A stretch of DNA of 64,000 bases from Rubripirellula sp. (GTDB lineage Bacteria > Planctomycetota > Planctomycetia > Pirellulales > Pirellulaceae). Position numbers and translations under genes: made by a program. The stretch covers positions 72,053 to 136,052 of the forward strand of contig JAAXJB010000064.1 in assembly GCA_012270065.1 (NCBI GenBank). The letters run 5' to 3'. Of this stretch, positions 44,886-54,974 are shown in pieces. The notes beneath the pieces are model-generated. The model saw only the letters and a list, made by a program, of their open reading frames with translations. It was not told where the DNA came from and did no database searches. The first letter of the stretch is position 1, and every line of letters starts with the position of its first letter.

Positions 44886-46484
44886 TCAATCAAAAAACTT
44901 TGCCAACTTTTCCTCACTTGGTTTTGCTGTGCAAAGCGAAACCAAAACCATGGTGACAGCTGAACTGATCATCATTGCAACCACTGGCATGATTTCATAA
45001 CTCTCACCACCAATCGGCAGTTTCAGCACGAATTTGCTGAGTCCACCCTGCTCGATTGGTACTTGTGAACCTTGATAGAACAGGATGCACCAACTGGTGA
45101 TCGCTGCAAATATGCCGCTGATTGCACCCGCTGCGCTCAAGCCACGCCAATACAAGGCCGCGACCACAATAGGGAACAGTGCGGTAAATCCACTGAAGCA
45201 CCAGACACCCAGAGCAAACACGCTACGCACATTACCGAGGCTGAGAAAGTAGGTCAAAACCACGATTCCTATGATAAAGAACCGAGTGAACATGACCTGC
45301 TGACGGTCGCTGAATCTCTCTTTTCCGGCGACATGGGTCACGATGTCGTTGGTGAATATCGTGCCGATGCACAGGAACTGACTGTCCAGACTGGACATGA
45401 TCGCCGCCAAAATACCAGCAGCAAGAAACCCTCCTAAAATCGGGCCCGTCTGGGTCTTCACCAGAAACGGCAAAATGGTATTGGGATTGGCCGGCAGGTT
45501 CATGCTCGCGGGTAACCCAGTCGCCCAGATGCCAACCAAAACACATGGCACCCACACAACCATGATGAAGAACGGATGACAGACAACAGGCAATTTGAAA
45601 GAGCTGGAACTCTTGGCTGTCATCCAATGCTGAAACAGATGCGGAAACATTCCAACTGAAAGAGGAATGAGAAGGTAGGTGAAGAATTTGGTCTTACTCA
45701 TCTCTGACCGTGTCACCTTATCCTCTGGAATTGAGTCTGCCAGAACCCTGAGATTTTCCAGAAGGGATTCCTGCCCACCCAGTTTGTTCGCAATCACAAA
45801 GAAAGTAACAACACCCAAAACCATGAAAACCAGAGTTTGAAATGTGTTGGCCCAGGTCGTGCCACGCATGCCACCAAAAAAGACGTAAATCAGAACGACA
45901 ATGCAAATGACCATCGATCCCAGCCAAGGTGGTACACCACCATGCAAAGCCCGATTGATATTCCCGTCTGCATCAAAGGACTGAAAAAGTGCGAGGTCGG
46001 GCGCCAAGCCAGCAGTCAACGACTGTACCACCGCACCTCCACTGATTACACCAATCAACAAATAGGGAACCACGAGCCCAACGAGGATAGGAAACAACAG
46101 ATAACCAACAAAATCACTGTCGAGGCGATCTCGGAAGAACTCAATTTGAGTCGTGTACTTGTAACGACGTGCCAATTTCCAAACCTTGACACCGATCAGG
46201 AAAAAACACAATGAATGGATGATCCCACTGCTACTGGCAAGCATGCCATAAACACCCACCCCTTCACGAAATGCCTCACCGCTACTGCCAACCAGGGCAA
46301 ACGCTGTCATCGTCGTTCCGAAGATGCTCATCAAAAGCAGGAACGGACCTATCGAGTGACTGGCTACCTGATAATCCTCCTTGGTGCCCTTGAACAAACG
46401 ACTCGAGAAGAGTCCCAGACCCAGAAGCAAACCGAGGTAAACAAGGATGATGATGAGTTGGGGTAAACCTGGATGTTCCATCAT
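44886..46484 (-). CDS. sodium:solute symporter (SSS family)
   Basis: This 532-aa protein has about 13 hydrophobic helices and family marks such as 'FGTTMTAFALVGSSGEAFREG', 'VFFGGMRGTTWANTFQTL' and 'AAGILAAIMSSLDSQFLCIGTIFTND'. It should couple Na+ influx to uptake of an organic solute; the substrate (sugar, proline, pantothenate or other) is not readable. Its start overlaps the stop of the upstream DUF3311 gene by 4 bp, a common pairing for this subgroup. Confidence 0.92.
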   Translation of the reverse strand: MMEHPGLPQLIIILVYLGLLLGLGLFSSRLFKGTKEDYQVASHSIGPFLLLMSIFGTTMTAFALVGSSGEAFREGVGVYGMLASSSGIIHSLCFFLIGVKVWKLARRYKYTTQIEFFRDRLDSDFVGYLLFPILVGLVVPYLLIGVISGGAVVQSLTAGLAPDLALFQSFDADGNINRALHGGVPPWLGSMVICIVVLIYVFFGGMRGTTWANTFQTLVFMVLGVVTFFVIANKLGGQESLLENLRVLADSIPEDKVTRSEMSKTKFFTYLLIPLSVGMFPHLFQHWMTAKSSSSFKLPVVCHPFFIMVVWVPCVLVGIWATGLPASMNLPANPNTILPFLVKTQTGPILGGFLAAGILAAIMSSLDSQFLCIGTIFTNDIVTHVAGKERFSDRQQVMFTRFFIIGIVVLTYFLSLGNVRSVFALGVWCFSGFTALFPIVVAALYWRGLSAAGAISGIFAAITSWCILFYQGSQVPIEQGGLSKFVLKLPIGGESYEIMPVVAMMISSAVTMVLVSLCTAKPSEEKLAKFFD

Positions 46485-46729
46485 TCGCCTCCCTCATGAT
46501 CTTCCAGGTCATCGGGCAGAGGCCATGCGATGCATGTCGCCAAAAACCAGGTACCTACCGCCGCCAGAGAAATGCAAGCATGCCAGAAAAGCGCGATAGG
46601 AATGAAGCCAAAGACCAGTGTGGCATCGGTCCAAAACCAGTTGTCTTGATGCAGGATGAGTAACAGCAAAACGAGACCAGCGATGATCAGCGGCCCTGCG
46701 GGCTTGGAAGTTTTCATCGGTTGCGTCAT
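46481..46729 (-). CDS. DUF3311 small membrane protein, symporter partner
   Basis: This 82-aa protein has two transmembrane helices (about 13-30 and 36-64) and an acidic C-terminus. Size, helix layout and position directly before a sodium:solute symporter gene with a 4-bp overlap fit the DUF3311 accessory family (YhdT-like with PanF-type symporters). It probably helps assembly or activity of the symporter; no direct evidence. Confidence 0.8.
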   Translation of the reverse strand: MTQPMKTSKPAGPLIIAGLVLLLLILHQDNWFWTDATLVFGFIPIALFWHACISLAAVGTWFLATCIAWPLPDDLEDHEGGE

Positions 46730-46964
46730 GGGAATGGGGAAATCTAGGGTAGGAAAACGGGTTCTGGGCGATGCAAATGCTCGCTACCAGATGGGAGCAG
46801 TGTAGTTCACAGCAAGGCAAGACAAAATTAGGCTCACGACACCAAGAGCAAGCGTACGATACCGGACAAGGGTGAATATGCTGTCATGAGAGTCCAACTC
46901 GTGGCAAAAGATTGACTTCGATCGAGTAGAGTAAACCGAAGAGAAAACTGTAAAAGGCGTATTT

Positions 46965-48770
46965 TTGGATACTTGGGAAGCATGGTTGACCATCGGCGTG
47001 GCCTGCACATTGCTGGTTGGTTTGGCGGTGCGCGTGGCGGCAACCGATCTTTTAGCACTGTTTTGCCTCGGGATTCTCGTCCTTGTTCAGAACATTACCG
47101 GATCGGAAGCACTGCCGACACCTGAGCAGGCAGTGGCGGGGTTTGGTAATCAGGGCCTGATCACGATTGCACTTCTGTTTGCTGTTGTTGCCGGCTTGGA
47201 GTGCACTGGTGGCACTGAACTGGCAACTGGCTGGTTCCTTAATCAGGCCAAAAACGTGACGGCTGCCCAAACCCGCCTGTTTGTTCCCGTGGCTGTCTTG
47301 AGTGGTTTTCTGAACAATACGCCGGTTGTGGTGGCGTTGATGCCCGTGGTGAACGATCTGGCGAAGCGCATTTCGGCCAGTACGAGTCGCCTGTTGTTGC
47401 CTCTGAGTTATGCGGCAATCCTCGGTGGCATGTGCACCTTGATTGGCACCAGTACCAACCTGATCATTGCCGACCTGAATACTCAGGCCATCGCTGGTGG
47501 CAGCATCTCTGAACCGCTTCACTTCTTTTCACCAGCCGCTGTTGGACTTCCAGCAACAATCATCGGCTTGATCTACATGATGATTGCATCACGGTGGTTA
47601 TTGCCAGAGCGACGGCCGGCTGTCAGCGTCAGTGACGACCCCCGTCAATACACGGTCGAAATGCAAGTGGATCCGACTGGCCCTCTTGTGGGCCGCAGTA
47701 TCGAAGACGCGGGGCTACGTCACCTTCCAGGGCTGTACATCGCTGAAATTCAGCGCGAAGACGGTGTCATCGCAGCAGCCAAACCGAACGAGCGACTGCG
47801 GCCGGATGATGTGTTGATTCTGGTAGGCGCGCTGGAAAGTGTTGTTGATCTCCGAAAGATCCGTGGTTTGACCATCCCCGATGATCAGGCGCGAAAACTG
47901 GAAGTACCGGCGTGGCGGCGAACACTCGTCGAAGCGGTCGTCAGCACGCGTTGTGGTTTGCTTGGGAAAACCATCCGGGAAGGACAGTTTCGATCTCATT
48001 ACAACGCAGCTGTGGTCGCGGTTGCACGTGGCGATAAACGATTGACAGGCAAACTCGGAGACGTACGTCTGGAGGTCGGAGATGTATTGCTGCTCGAGGC
48101 CTCACCCTCATTCCTGCATCGACGTCGTGAATCTCCTGATTTCTTCCTCGTCAGTGCTGTTGAGCAGGGTACCGTCCGCCGCCCTGAAAAAGCATGGATT
48201 TCCATTACGATTCTGCTGGCCATGATCCTGACTGCCACGACCACCGGGGTTTCGATCCTGACAGCTGCATTGTTGGCTGCAGTCGCCATGGTTGCCTTTC
48301 GCTGTTGCACCACGGGTGAAGCAAGACGAAGCGTTGACTGGTCTGTTCTGATCGTCATCGGAGCCGCAATCGGCATTGGAATGGCAATGCAGCAAAGTCA
48401 GGCCGCTCAGGGAATTGCCAACGGATTACTGAGCCTTGCCGGAGAAAACCCGTTTTTCGCACTGGCAGCAGTCTATCTGGCAACCATGCTGTGCACCGAA
48501 TTGATCACGAACAACGCCGCAGCAGTTCTGATGTTCCCGATCGCTCTAGAAACCGCCATGGGCCTGGACTGCAATCCAACCTCCTTTGTCATCGCGGTCA
48601 TGATTGCCGCTTCGGCAAGTTTTCTTACCCCATTCGGCTATCAAACCAATCTGATGGTTTATGGCGTTGGGGGTTACCGGTTCTTTGATTATGTCCGGTT
48701 TGGCTTGCCTTTGAGCGTCATTGTTTTCATGGTCACGATGCTGGTGGTACCGCAAGTCTGGCCACTGTGA
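46965..48770 (+). CDS. SLC13/DASS-type permease with two TrkA-C domains
   Basis: This 601-aa protein has about 10-12 transmembrane helices arranged in two halves around two cytoplasmic TrkA-C (RCK_C) domains at about 225-290 ('GRSIEDAGLRHLPGLYIAEI') and 325-385 ('GKTIREGQFRSHYNAAVVAV'). Motifs 'SGFLNNTPVVVALMP', 'LIGTSTNLIIADL' and 'ELITNNAAAVLMFPIAL' are the paired SNT-like substrate/Na+ sites of the DASS family. Substrates of such proteins are sulfate, phosphate or dicarboxylates; which applies here is unknown. The start is a TTG at 46965, with the protein beginning just before the first helix. Confidence 0.9.
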   Translation: MDTWEAWLTIGVACTLLVGLAVRVAATDLLALFCLGILVLVQNITGSEALPTPEQAVAGFGNQGLITIALLFAVVAGLECTGGTELATGWFLNQAKNVTAAQTRLFVPVAVLSGFLNNTPVVVALMPVVNDLAKRISASTSRLLLPLSYAAILGGMCTLIGTSTNLIIADLNTQAIAGGSISEPLHFFSPAAVGLPATIIGLIYMMIASRWLLPERRPAVSVSDDPRQYTVEMQVDPTGPLVGRSIEDAGLRHLPGLYIAEIQREDGVIAAAKPNERLRPDDVLILVGALESVVDLRKIRGLTIPDDQARKLEVPAWRRTLVEAVVSTRCGLLGKTIREGQFRSHYNAAVVAVARGDKRLTGKLGDVRLEVGDVLLLEASPSFLHRRRESPDFFLVSAVEQGTVRRPEKAWISITILLAMILTATTTGVSILTAALLAAVAMVAFRCCTTGEARRSVDWSVLIVIGAAIGIGMAMQQSQAAQGIANGLLSLAGENPFFALAAVYLATMLCTELITNNAAAVLMFPIALETAMGLDCNPTSFVIAVMIAASASFLTPFGYQTNLMVYGVGGYRFFDYVRFGLPLSVIVFMVTMLVVPQVWPL

Positions 48771-48828
48771 GGCTCCATGTTTCTTCTCCATTTGATCCCG
48801 TTGATCCACAAGCTGCTTCGAGCAGCCA

Positions 48829-51800
48829 ATGCCATCCCCCATTGATCCTGTCGCGATTGGCGATCACCACGCTATGAAATTCCGTCCGCAGAGCCCCTCT
48901 CTCCGAGCAACACCACCGGCTGACCATCAACGGGATTCAGAAGAGCAGCATCCAGCACTGGAACTGCGGCTCGAAAATGCCATGCGAGTCGATCAGTACC
49001 GGTTGAAACGACTCCGGAAAAAACTGGCACCTGATGACTTCCAGAGCCAACTCGGCAAATCTGTCCACCTGCATGCTGCCCGACAGGCTGCCAGGCCATG
49101 CATTGATTATTCCCCTGAATTACCAATCAGCCAACATCGGACGCAGTTGATAGAACTCATTCAACAGCGGCAGGTGACGGTCGTTTGCGGCGAAACCGGA
49201 AGTGGAAAAAGCACGCAACTGCCCAAGATTCTGCTGGAGTCAGGGCTGGGTCGGCAAGCCATGATCGGTCATACACAACCGCGCCGGTTGGCTGCTCGAA
49301 GTATCGCTACCCGACTCGCTGAAGAACTTCAGACCCCGCTGGGGGAACTGGTGGGCTATCAGGTTCGGTTCGGAGATCAGACGAGTGAACGGACGCTGGT
49401 CAAGTCCATGACGGACGGGATTCTGCTGGCGGAAACCCAATCTGATCGATTCCTTGATGCTTATGATGCAATCATCATTGACGAGGCACACGAACGCTCA
49501 CTCAACATTGATTTTCTGTTGGGTTACCTCCGCCGCCTGCAGGGAAAGCGAAGCGATCTCAAAATCATCATCACTTCAGCGACAATCGATGCCGAACGGT
49601 TTGCCGAACACTTTTCCGATGAACTGGGCCCTGCTCCCATCGTGAACGTGGAAGGACGTGGGTACCCGGTTGAAATGGTGTACCTGCCCTGGGAAGACAT
49701 CATCGATGATGAAACCGGTAATTACGATCTTGCCCGGCATGTGATCAGCGGAATCGAAAACGCGGCACGAAATGGAGCAGGCGACATGCTTGTATTCCTC
49801 CCGACAGAACGCGACATCCGCGAAGTATCGCACCGTGTTGGATCGCACTACCACCGCCTCGGTCTGGAAAAACAGGTCGACTTACTGCCTCTTTACGCTC
49901 GCCTTCCTCAAGCCGAACAGCAACGTATTTTTCATCCTCAAGGAGGGAAGCGTCGGATCATATTCGCGACAAACGTTGCTGAAAGTTCCCTGACAGTGCC
50001 GGGGATCAGCTATGTCATCGATTCGGGAACAGCGCGTATCAGCCGCTACAGTCCTCGAAGTAAAATGCAACGCCTGCCGATCGAGGCGATCAGCCGTGCC
50101 AGCGCAGACCAGCGCGCGGGCAGATGCGGTCGCATCGGACCAGGATTATGTGTGCGACTCTATTCCAAAGATGACTATGAGGCACGAGACGAATTCACGA
50201 CACCAGAAATAAGACGTACCAATCTGGCCTCCGTCGTATTGCAAACCAAGGTATTGAAGCTTGGAAAGCTGGAAGAATTTCCTCTACTCGATCCGCCTCG
50301 ACCCGAGGCAATACGGGAAGGAACCCGCACACTATTTGAACTGGGAGCGTTGGACGACAAACAGCAACTGACTGAAACAGGAATCCGGTTGGGACAATTT
50401 CCAGTTGATCCCCGCGTTGGCCGAATGATCATCGCCGCTGACGAAAATGGCGTGTTGGCCGAAGTGCTTCCCATTGCTGCCGCACTTGAAATCCAGGACC
50501 CCCGCGATCGACCGCCTGAGAAGAAACAGGCCGCAGATGAAGCTCACGCAATGTTTGCAGATGAGCGAAGTGATTTTCTGTCTTATCTGAGATTATGGCG
50601 TTACTACGACCAGGCCCGGACTGAACACAGTCGAAACCGGCTTACGCGTGTTCTACGCCAGCAGTTCCTATCACCCAACCGGATGCGGGAATGGTCGGAC
50701 GTTTACCGACAGCTACGGGAGATGGTTTTGTCAGTCAGGTCCAAAGGACGAAAACACAAAAAGAAAAAATTGATTCCCGCCATCCAGTACAGCGAAAATC
50801 CGTCACTGGTCGTAGACGAAGACAGATACACAGCTATTCACCAATCATTGATGACTGGTTTGCTGTCGAGCATTGCCATGGTTGGAGACCGGAATGAATA
50901 CACCGGAGCAGGCGGATTGAAGTTGTTCCTCTGGCCGGGAAGCAGTGTTTCCAATTCCAAACCGAAATGGATCATTGCTGGTGAACTGGTTGAAACATCA
51001 CGACAATTCGCTCGAACAGTTGCCCGTATCGAACCGGGATGGATAGAAAAAACGGCAAAACATCTCCTCAAACGAAACCATCAAGATCCTCATTGGAGTC
51101 AAAAAGCTGGTGGAGCCTTCTGCTATGAAAACCTTTTTCTGTTCGGGCTTCCTGTCATCACCCGAAGACGTGTTCCTCTGCCACCTCTGGACCCAATCAC
51201 TGCTCGAAATCTTTTGATTGATCATGGTCTGGTTGAACGACTCTTGAACACGAAAGCAAAATTCATCGCACATAACAACGCAGTGTTAGATGCGATTGAA
51301 AAACTCGCAGCGAAAACAAGAAAACGAGAGTATGTTGTTGACAGCTATCAACTTGCAAGGTTCTATCAGGCCAGACTGCCTGACAATATCGTTGATCGTG
51401 GACGCTTGGAAAAACTTGATCGGGAAGCCGTCGCACCAACGTGGTCAAAAAACCAAATCGATACCACTTGGGTTACCAGAGCCCTCGCGGAACCTGATCA
51501 ACTGACTGATTCCACCAATCTCTACATGCGTCCAACCGACGTTCTTGACATTGAATACCAGAACGTAATCGCCGATCAATTTCCTGACATGTTGAATGTG
51601 GGAAATTCGAAATTGCCTCTCGACTACCGTTTTGAACCAGGTTCAGAGAGGGATGGTGTGAGCATGACTGTGCATCAGTCTGCATTATCACAAATCAGTG
51701 ATGACCGTCTTGGATGGCTGGTACCGGGTCTACTTGAACCCAAGTTGATCAGCATGATCAAATCACTGCCCAAAAGAATCCGGCGAAACCTCGTACCGGC

Positions 51801-52947
51801 AGCCGATGTTGCAAAGAAAATTGCCATTGAACTGGAGTCGGAGTTCGGAAATGTGCCATTCATGGCAGCCGTCTGTTCAGCCATGACGCGGCATGCCGAG
51901 ATTCCAATCCATGCTGACGACTTTCAAACTGAAAAGATGGCAGATCATTTCAGAATGCTTGTGAAAGTGGTAGACGATGAGGGGGAGACAATTGCCCACG
52001 GCAGAGAACTTGCCGAGTTGCAACAGCAATTTGATCATTCGATAACCAAAACTGAAGACGCTGGTATCGAACCAGCTGATGAAACATGGACGCGTACTTC
52101 ACTGACAGACTTCGATATTGATATTCTGCCAACCGAAGTTGTGCGGCTGCGAGGTGGAGTGCAGGTCGCCCAGTATCCTGGCTTCCTGATCAATGACAAC
52201 TCGGTCGCGACAGACCTGTTTCCGGATCAACTGACTGCCGAAACCACGATTCGAAATGGAGTAACACGGCTTTATGCCCTTGTCGAAAGGAAAGAACTCC
52301 GGAATCAGGTGCGCTGGTTGCCAGATCTGCAGGCGATCAAAGTCAAGCTTTCTGGCCTGATTACAGTCGACACATTTGAAAATTCGCTCATTGACCTGCT
52401 TGCAAGGATAGCATTTGTTGAAAACCTTCCTGTTGTTCGCACACAAGACGAGTTCAATTTGCGACGACAGAACCGCGGACACCGAATTGCGATTGCTACT
52501 CAGGATGTTGCTGGTTGGCTTAACAGATTTGCTGATCATGCATTCACTGTCCGCCGGTCACTTGAAAATATACGGGGCAATGTCCGGATGACAGAGATCC
52601 ATGACGACGTTCAACGCCAATTCAAGTGGCTGATCTATCCGGGTTTTCTTTCCTGTACACCGTGGCAGTGGCTCAAACATTACCCCCGATACATGCAGGG
52701 AATCACTTATCGCCTTGATAAACTGCTCAGTGGATCGGGAGCACGTGACAGCGACTCACTACAAATCATCACGGAATTGAACTATCGTTGGCTCCAGAAT
52801 ATCCCTGAAAAGGATCAGAATCCGGCTCATCAGGCTACTTCTGAATTCCGCTGGATGATGGAAGAATTACGGGTGAGTCTTTTTGCGCAACCGTTGGGAA
52901 CATCTGTCAAAGTCTCCCCGCAAAGATGTGAGAAATTGTTACGATAA
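48829..52947 (+). CDS. hrpA: ATP-dependent RNA helicase HrpA
   Basis: The 1372-aa product is a full-length DEAH-box helicase like E. coli HrpA (about 1300 aa). Walker A 'GETGSGKSTQ' (121-130), 'DEAHERSLNID' (about 219), 'TSATID', 'ATNVAESSLTVPG' and 'QRAGRCGR' are in order, followed by HA2/OB-fold domains and the long HrpA-specific C-terminal region (DUF3418). HrpA rescues stalled or collided ribosomes and acts in RNA processing. The N-terminus (about 1-90) is more variable and a start at residue 16 (ATG 48874) is possible. The vWA gene follows after 46 bp. Confidence 0.96.
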   Translation: MPSPIDPVAIGDHHAMKFRPQSPSLRATPPADHQRDSEEQHPALELRLENAMRVDQYRLKRLRKKLAPDDFQSQLGKSVHLHAARQAARPCIDYSPELPISQHRTQLIELIQQRQVTVVCGETGSGKSTQLPKILLESGLGRQAMIGHTQPRRLAARSIATRLAEELQTPLGELVGYQVRFGDQTSERTLVKSMTDGILLAETQSDRFLDAYDAIIIDEAHERSLNIDFLLGYLRRLQGKRSDLKIIITSATIDAERFAEHFSDELGPAPIVNVEGRGYPVEMVYLPWEDIIDDETGNYDLARHVISGIENAARNGAGDMLVFLPTERDIREVSHRVGSHYHRLGLEKQVDLLPLYARLPQAEQQRIFHPQGGKRRIIFATNVAESSLTVPGISYVIDSGTARISRYSPRSKMQRLPIEAISRASADQRAGRCGRIGPGLCVRLYSKDDYEARDEFTTPEIRRTNLASVVLQTKVLKLGKLEEFPLLDPPRPEAIREGTRTLFELGALDDKQQLTETGIRLGQFPVDPRVGRMIIAADENGVLAEVLPIAAALEIQDPRDRPPEKKQAADEAHAMFADERSDFLSYLRLWRYYDQARTEHSRNRLTRVLRQQFLSPNRMREWSDVYRQLREMVLSVRSKGRKHKKKKLIPAIQYSENPSLVVDEDRYTAIHQSLMTGLLSSIAMVGDRNEYTGAGGLKLFLWPGSSVSNSKPKWIIAGELVETSRQFARTVARIEPGWIEKTAKHLLKRNHQDPHWSQKAGGAFCYENLFLFGLPVITRRRVPLPPLDPITARNLLIDHGLVERLLNTKAKFIAHNNAVLDAIEKLAAKTRKREYVVDSYQLARFYQARLPDNIVDRGRLEKLDREAVAPTWSKNQIDTTWVTRALAEPDQLTDSTNLYMRPTDVLDIEYQNVIADQFPDMLNVGNSKLPLDYRFEPGSERDGVSMTVHQSALSQISDDRLGWLVPGLLEPKLISMIKSLPKRIRRNLVPAADVAKKIAIELESEFGNVPFMAAVCSAMTRHAEIPIHADDFQTEKMADHFRMLVKVVDDEGETIAHGRELAELQQQFDHSITKTEDAGIEPADETWTRTSLTDFDIDILPTEVVRLRGGVQVAQYPGFLINDNSVATDLFPDQLTAETTIRNGVTRLYALVERKELRNQVRWLPDLQAIKVKLSGLITVDTFENSLIDLLARIAFVENLPVVRTQDEFNLRRQNRGHRIAIATQDVAGWLNRFADHAFTVRRSLENIRGNVRMTEIHDDVQRQFKWLIYPGFLSCTPWQWLKHYPRYMQGITYRLDKLLSGSGARDSDSLQIITELNYRWLQNIPEKDQNPAHQATSEFRWMMEELRVSLFAQPLGTSVKVSPQRCEKLLR

Positions 52948-52993
52948 AAAGTGACACCAAGACTTTTACACTACCACTAACCATGATTATCCC

Positions 52994-54247
52994 ATGGTCT
53001 TTGAAGACCTTGATAATGAAGATCTCAAGAGTAAGCGTCACTTGATACCCTTGGTAACATCCTTGATGTTACATGCGGTTCTGGCGTTCATTCTATGGTC
53101 GTTGGTGTTTGGAATCGAATCCGCAAAATCCATTCGACTCACTGCCTCTCTCAGCACCCCCAGCAGCACTGTCTCTCTGAAAGTACGCGAGACGGTACAA
53201 CCGGTCAGTCCCGTGACAGTCGATGGCAATCAGCCAGCGAAGTCGAGTGATTCCGCCATCGAGGAAATGCTTGTGGAAATCCTGGCGGATCGGGTGATCG
53301 AAGATCCGGAACAAACGGAAAACGCTGATGACGCGGATCAGGATCTCAAATCCAAGCCCGTTGCAGATTTTTTCGGGGCAGAAGCCGTCGGCAACAGATT
53401 TGTTTTCATCATCGATAATTCCTACAGCATGGATGCTCGAAACATGGAAAGATATCAACGAGCCAAAGATGAGCTGATCCGTTCCATCTCCAATTTGAAG
53501 GATTTTCAGAGTTACTGCATATTTCTGTTTTCCTGGCATACCAGGTCGATGGCATATACACGAACACCTGTCTGGATCAAAGCTGAAAATCAACACATCA
53601 AAAAACTGGAATACTGGCTGAACGATACTCAACTTGATTCCGGTACTGATCCGCGATTGGCGTTGTCGCTGGCCAACGCGATGAATCCTGATGCAATCTT
53701 CCTTTTATCAGATGGTCAATTCAATCACCCCACAACGCCATTGCCAGATACAGGTTGGTTGCTTCCCGATGGTACGCGTTCCCACATGAATGTACTGGAT
53801 GGGATTAACAAGTTGATGTCCTCGATTCCCATTCATACGATTTCGTTTGAGAACCCTTTCACGAGGGTTTCAATGGAACAAATTGCAAAAGCCAGCGGAG
53901 GTTCCTATCGTTACATCAAGACCCAGTCAATAACGCCAGTTGATTCAAAACGCTTTCTCAAAGAAGTCCAACGGATCGAGCAGCTGAAGATAAAAGCTCC
54001 GGAAATCCGGTCAGAACTGCAACGCCGGATGTCCATCGCTCGCGGCTTGATAGCGGATGGCGAATTCGCTTTTGCAGAGTACATCGCAAGACCGATACGG
54101 AATGCCGACGCTGCCGATATCAACAATCCGGTTCTGCGTCAGATCCTGCTCGATATTCTTGACGACGAACTAGGTGAAACCCGGCTGGAGAATCTTCAAC
54201 TCAGCTCCGAAGTGGAACAATGGATCCGGCAGCACAAATCCGAATGA
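52994..54247 (+). CDS. membrane-anchored vWA domain protein
   Basis: This 417-aa protein has a short cytoplasmic N-terminus, one transmembrane helix (about 20-38, 'VTSLMLHAVLAFILWSLVF'), a polar linker, and a vWA domain from about 130. The MIDAS is complete: 'IDNSYSM' (DxSxS), 'SGTDPRLAL' (Thr) and 'LSDGQF' (Asp). A helical C-terminal part (about 330-417) follows. It shares helix position, linker and the 'RFVF/YIxD' plus 'RAKxELIRS' core with the protein at 3078-4154, so the two look like paralogues. Ligand unknown. Confidence 0.85.
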   Translation: MVFEDLDNEDLKSKRHLIPLVTSLMLHAVLAFILWSLVFGIESAKSIRLTASLSTPSSTVSLKVRETVQPVSPVTVDGNQPAKSSDSAIEEMLVEILADRVIEDPEQTENADDADQDLKSKPVADFFGAEAVGNRFVFIIDNSYSMDARNMERYQRAKDELIRSISNLKDFQSYCIFLFSWHTRSMAYTRTPVWIKAENQHIKKLEYWLNDTQLDSGTDPRLALSLANAMNPDAIFLLSDGQFNHPTTPLPDTGWLLPDGTRSHMNVLDGINKLMSSIPIHTISFENPFTRVSMEQIAKASGGSYRYIKTQSITPVDSKRFLKEVQRIEQLKIKAPEIRSELQRRMSIARGLIADGEFAFAEYIARPIRNADAADINNPVLRQILLDILDDELGETRLENLQLSSEVEQWIRQHKSE

Positions 54248-54279
54248 AGGTGTTTGATTAGCAACCTTGTCACACCATT

Positions 54280-54717
54280 TCAGCAATCGACAAGATGGTG
54301 GTGCATCTTCCAGTGGGTGATTCCAACCTCCATGAATGGATCTCCCACAGTCTGATAACCCAGACGCTGGTAAAAAGGAATCGCTTTCTCCCGTGCATTC
54401 AGTTGTATTTTCTGAATTCCACGTTTGACCAGCGTCGATTCAATCTGGCGTATGAGGTTTGTTCCGAGACCCTGTCGCTGACGATGTTCGGTAACAGCCA
54501 TTTGTCGGAGTTTCACTTCATCGTTACAGATGGGAACAATCACTGCGCAGGCACATACTTCCCCGTTTTCAACCAATACAAAATGGAATTCTGCGGACTC
54601 CTCTTCCAGTTCCTCAGACGTAAAGCTCAATCCAAGGGGTGCTCTCAGCAACCGGTCCCGGAGTTCGATTTCCTGCCGGTAAAGGTTGCTATTCCACTCT
54701 ATCTCTAAAAAATCCAT
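54280..54717 (-). CDS. GNAT-family N-acetyltransferase
   Basis: This 145-aa protein has the GNAT fold order: 'ELRDRLLRAPLGL', beta strand 'EVCACAVIVPI', acetyl-CoA motif A 'LRQMAVTEHRQRQGLGTNLI' with the Q/RxxGxG/A loop, and 'IPFYQRLGYQTVG' with 'THWKMHHHL' at the end. It transfers an acetyl group from acetyl-CoA to an amine; the acceptor is unknown. It is a single gene convergent with the vWA gene. Confidence 0.9.
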   Translation of the reverse strand: MDFLEIEWNSNLYRQEIELRDRLLRAPLGLSFTSEELEEESAEFHFVLVENGEVCACAVIVPICNDEVKLRQMAVTEHRQRQGLGTNLIRQIESTLVKRGIQKIQLNAREKAIPFYQRLGYQTVGDPFMEVGITHWKMHHHLVDC

Positions 54718-54974
54718 CGATTATCTTTCACAACATCAGCCACTGAGTGAATCTGAAATCCGGTCTTCCGGATTGCTGGCAGTAAGGGAAACAGTTTCAC
54801 AGCACACAGATGTGAACTTTCGATCAACGTCACAATCGTCGGAACGTCTGAAAAGTGTATACAGAAATGCGTCGTTTACTAAGATGATTTTCGTCCCGGC
54901 ATTTTGATGCTCCATTTATTCTGTGGCTGCGTTTTTTCCAGCCATTCCATGTCCAACTCCATTACAAGTCTTGC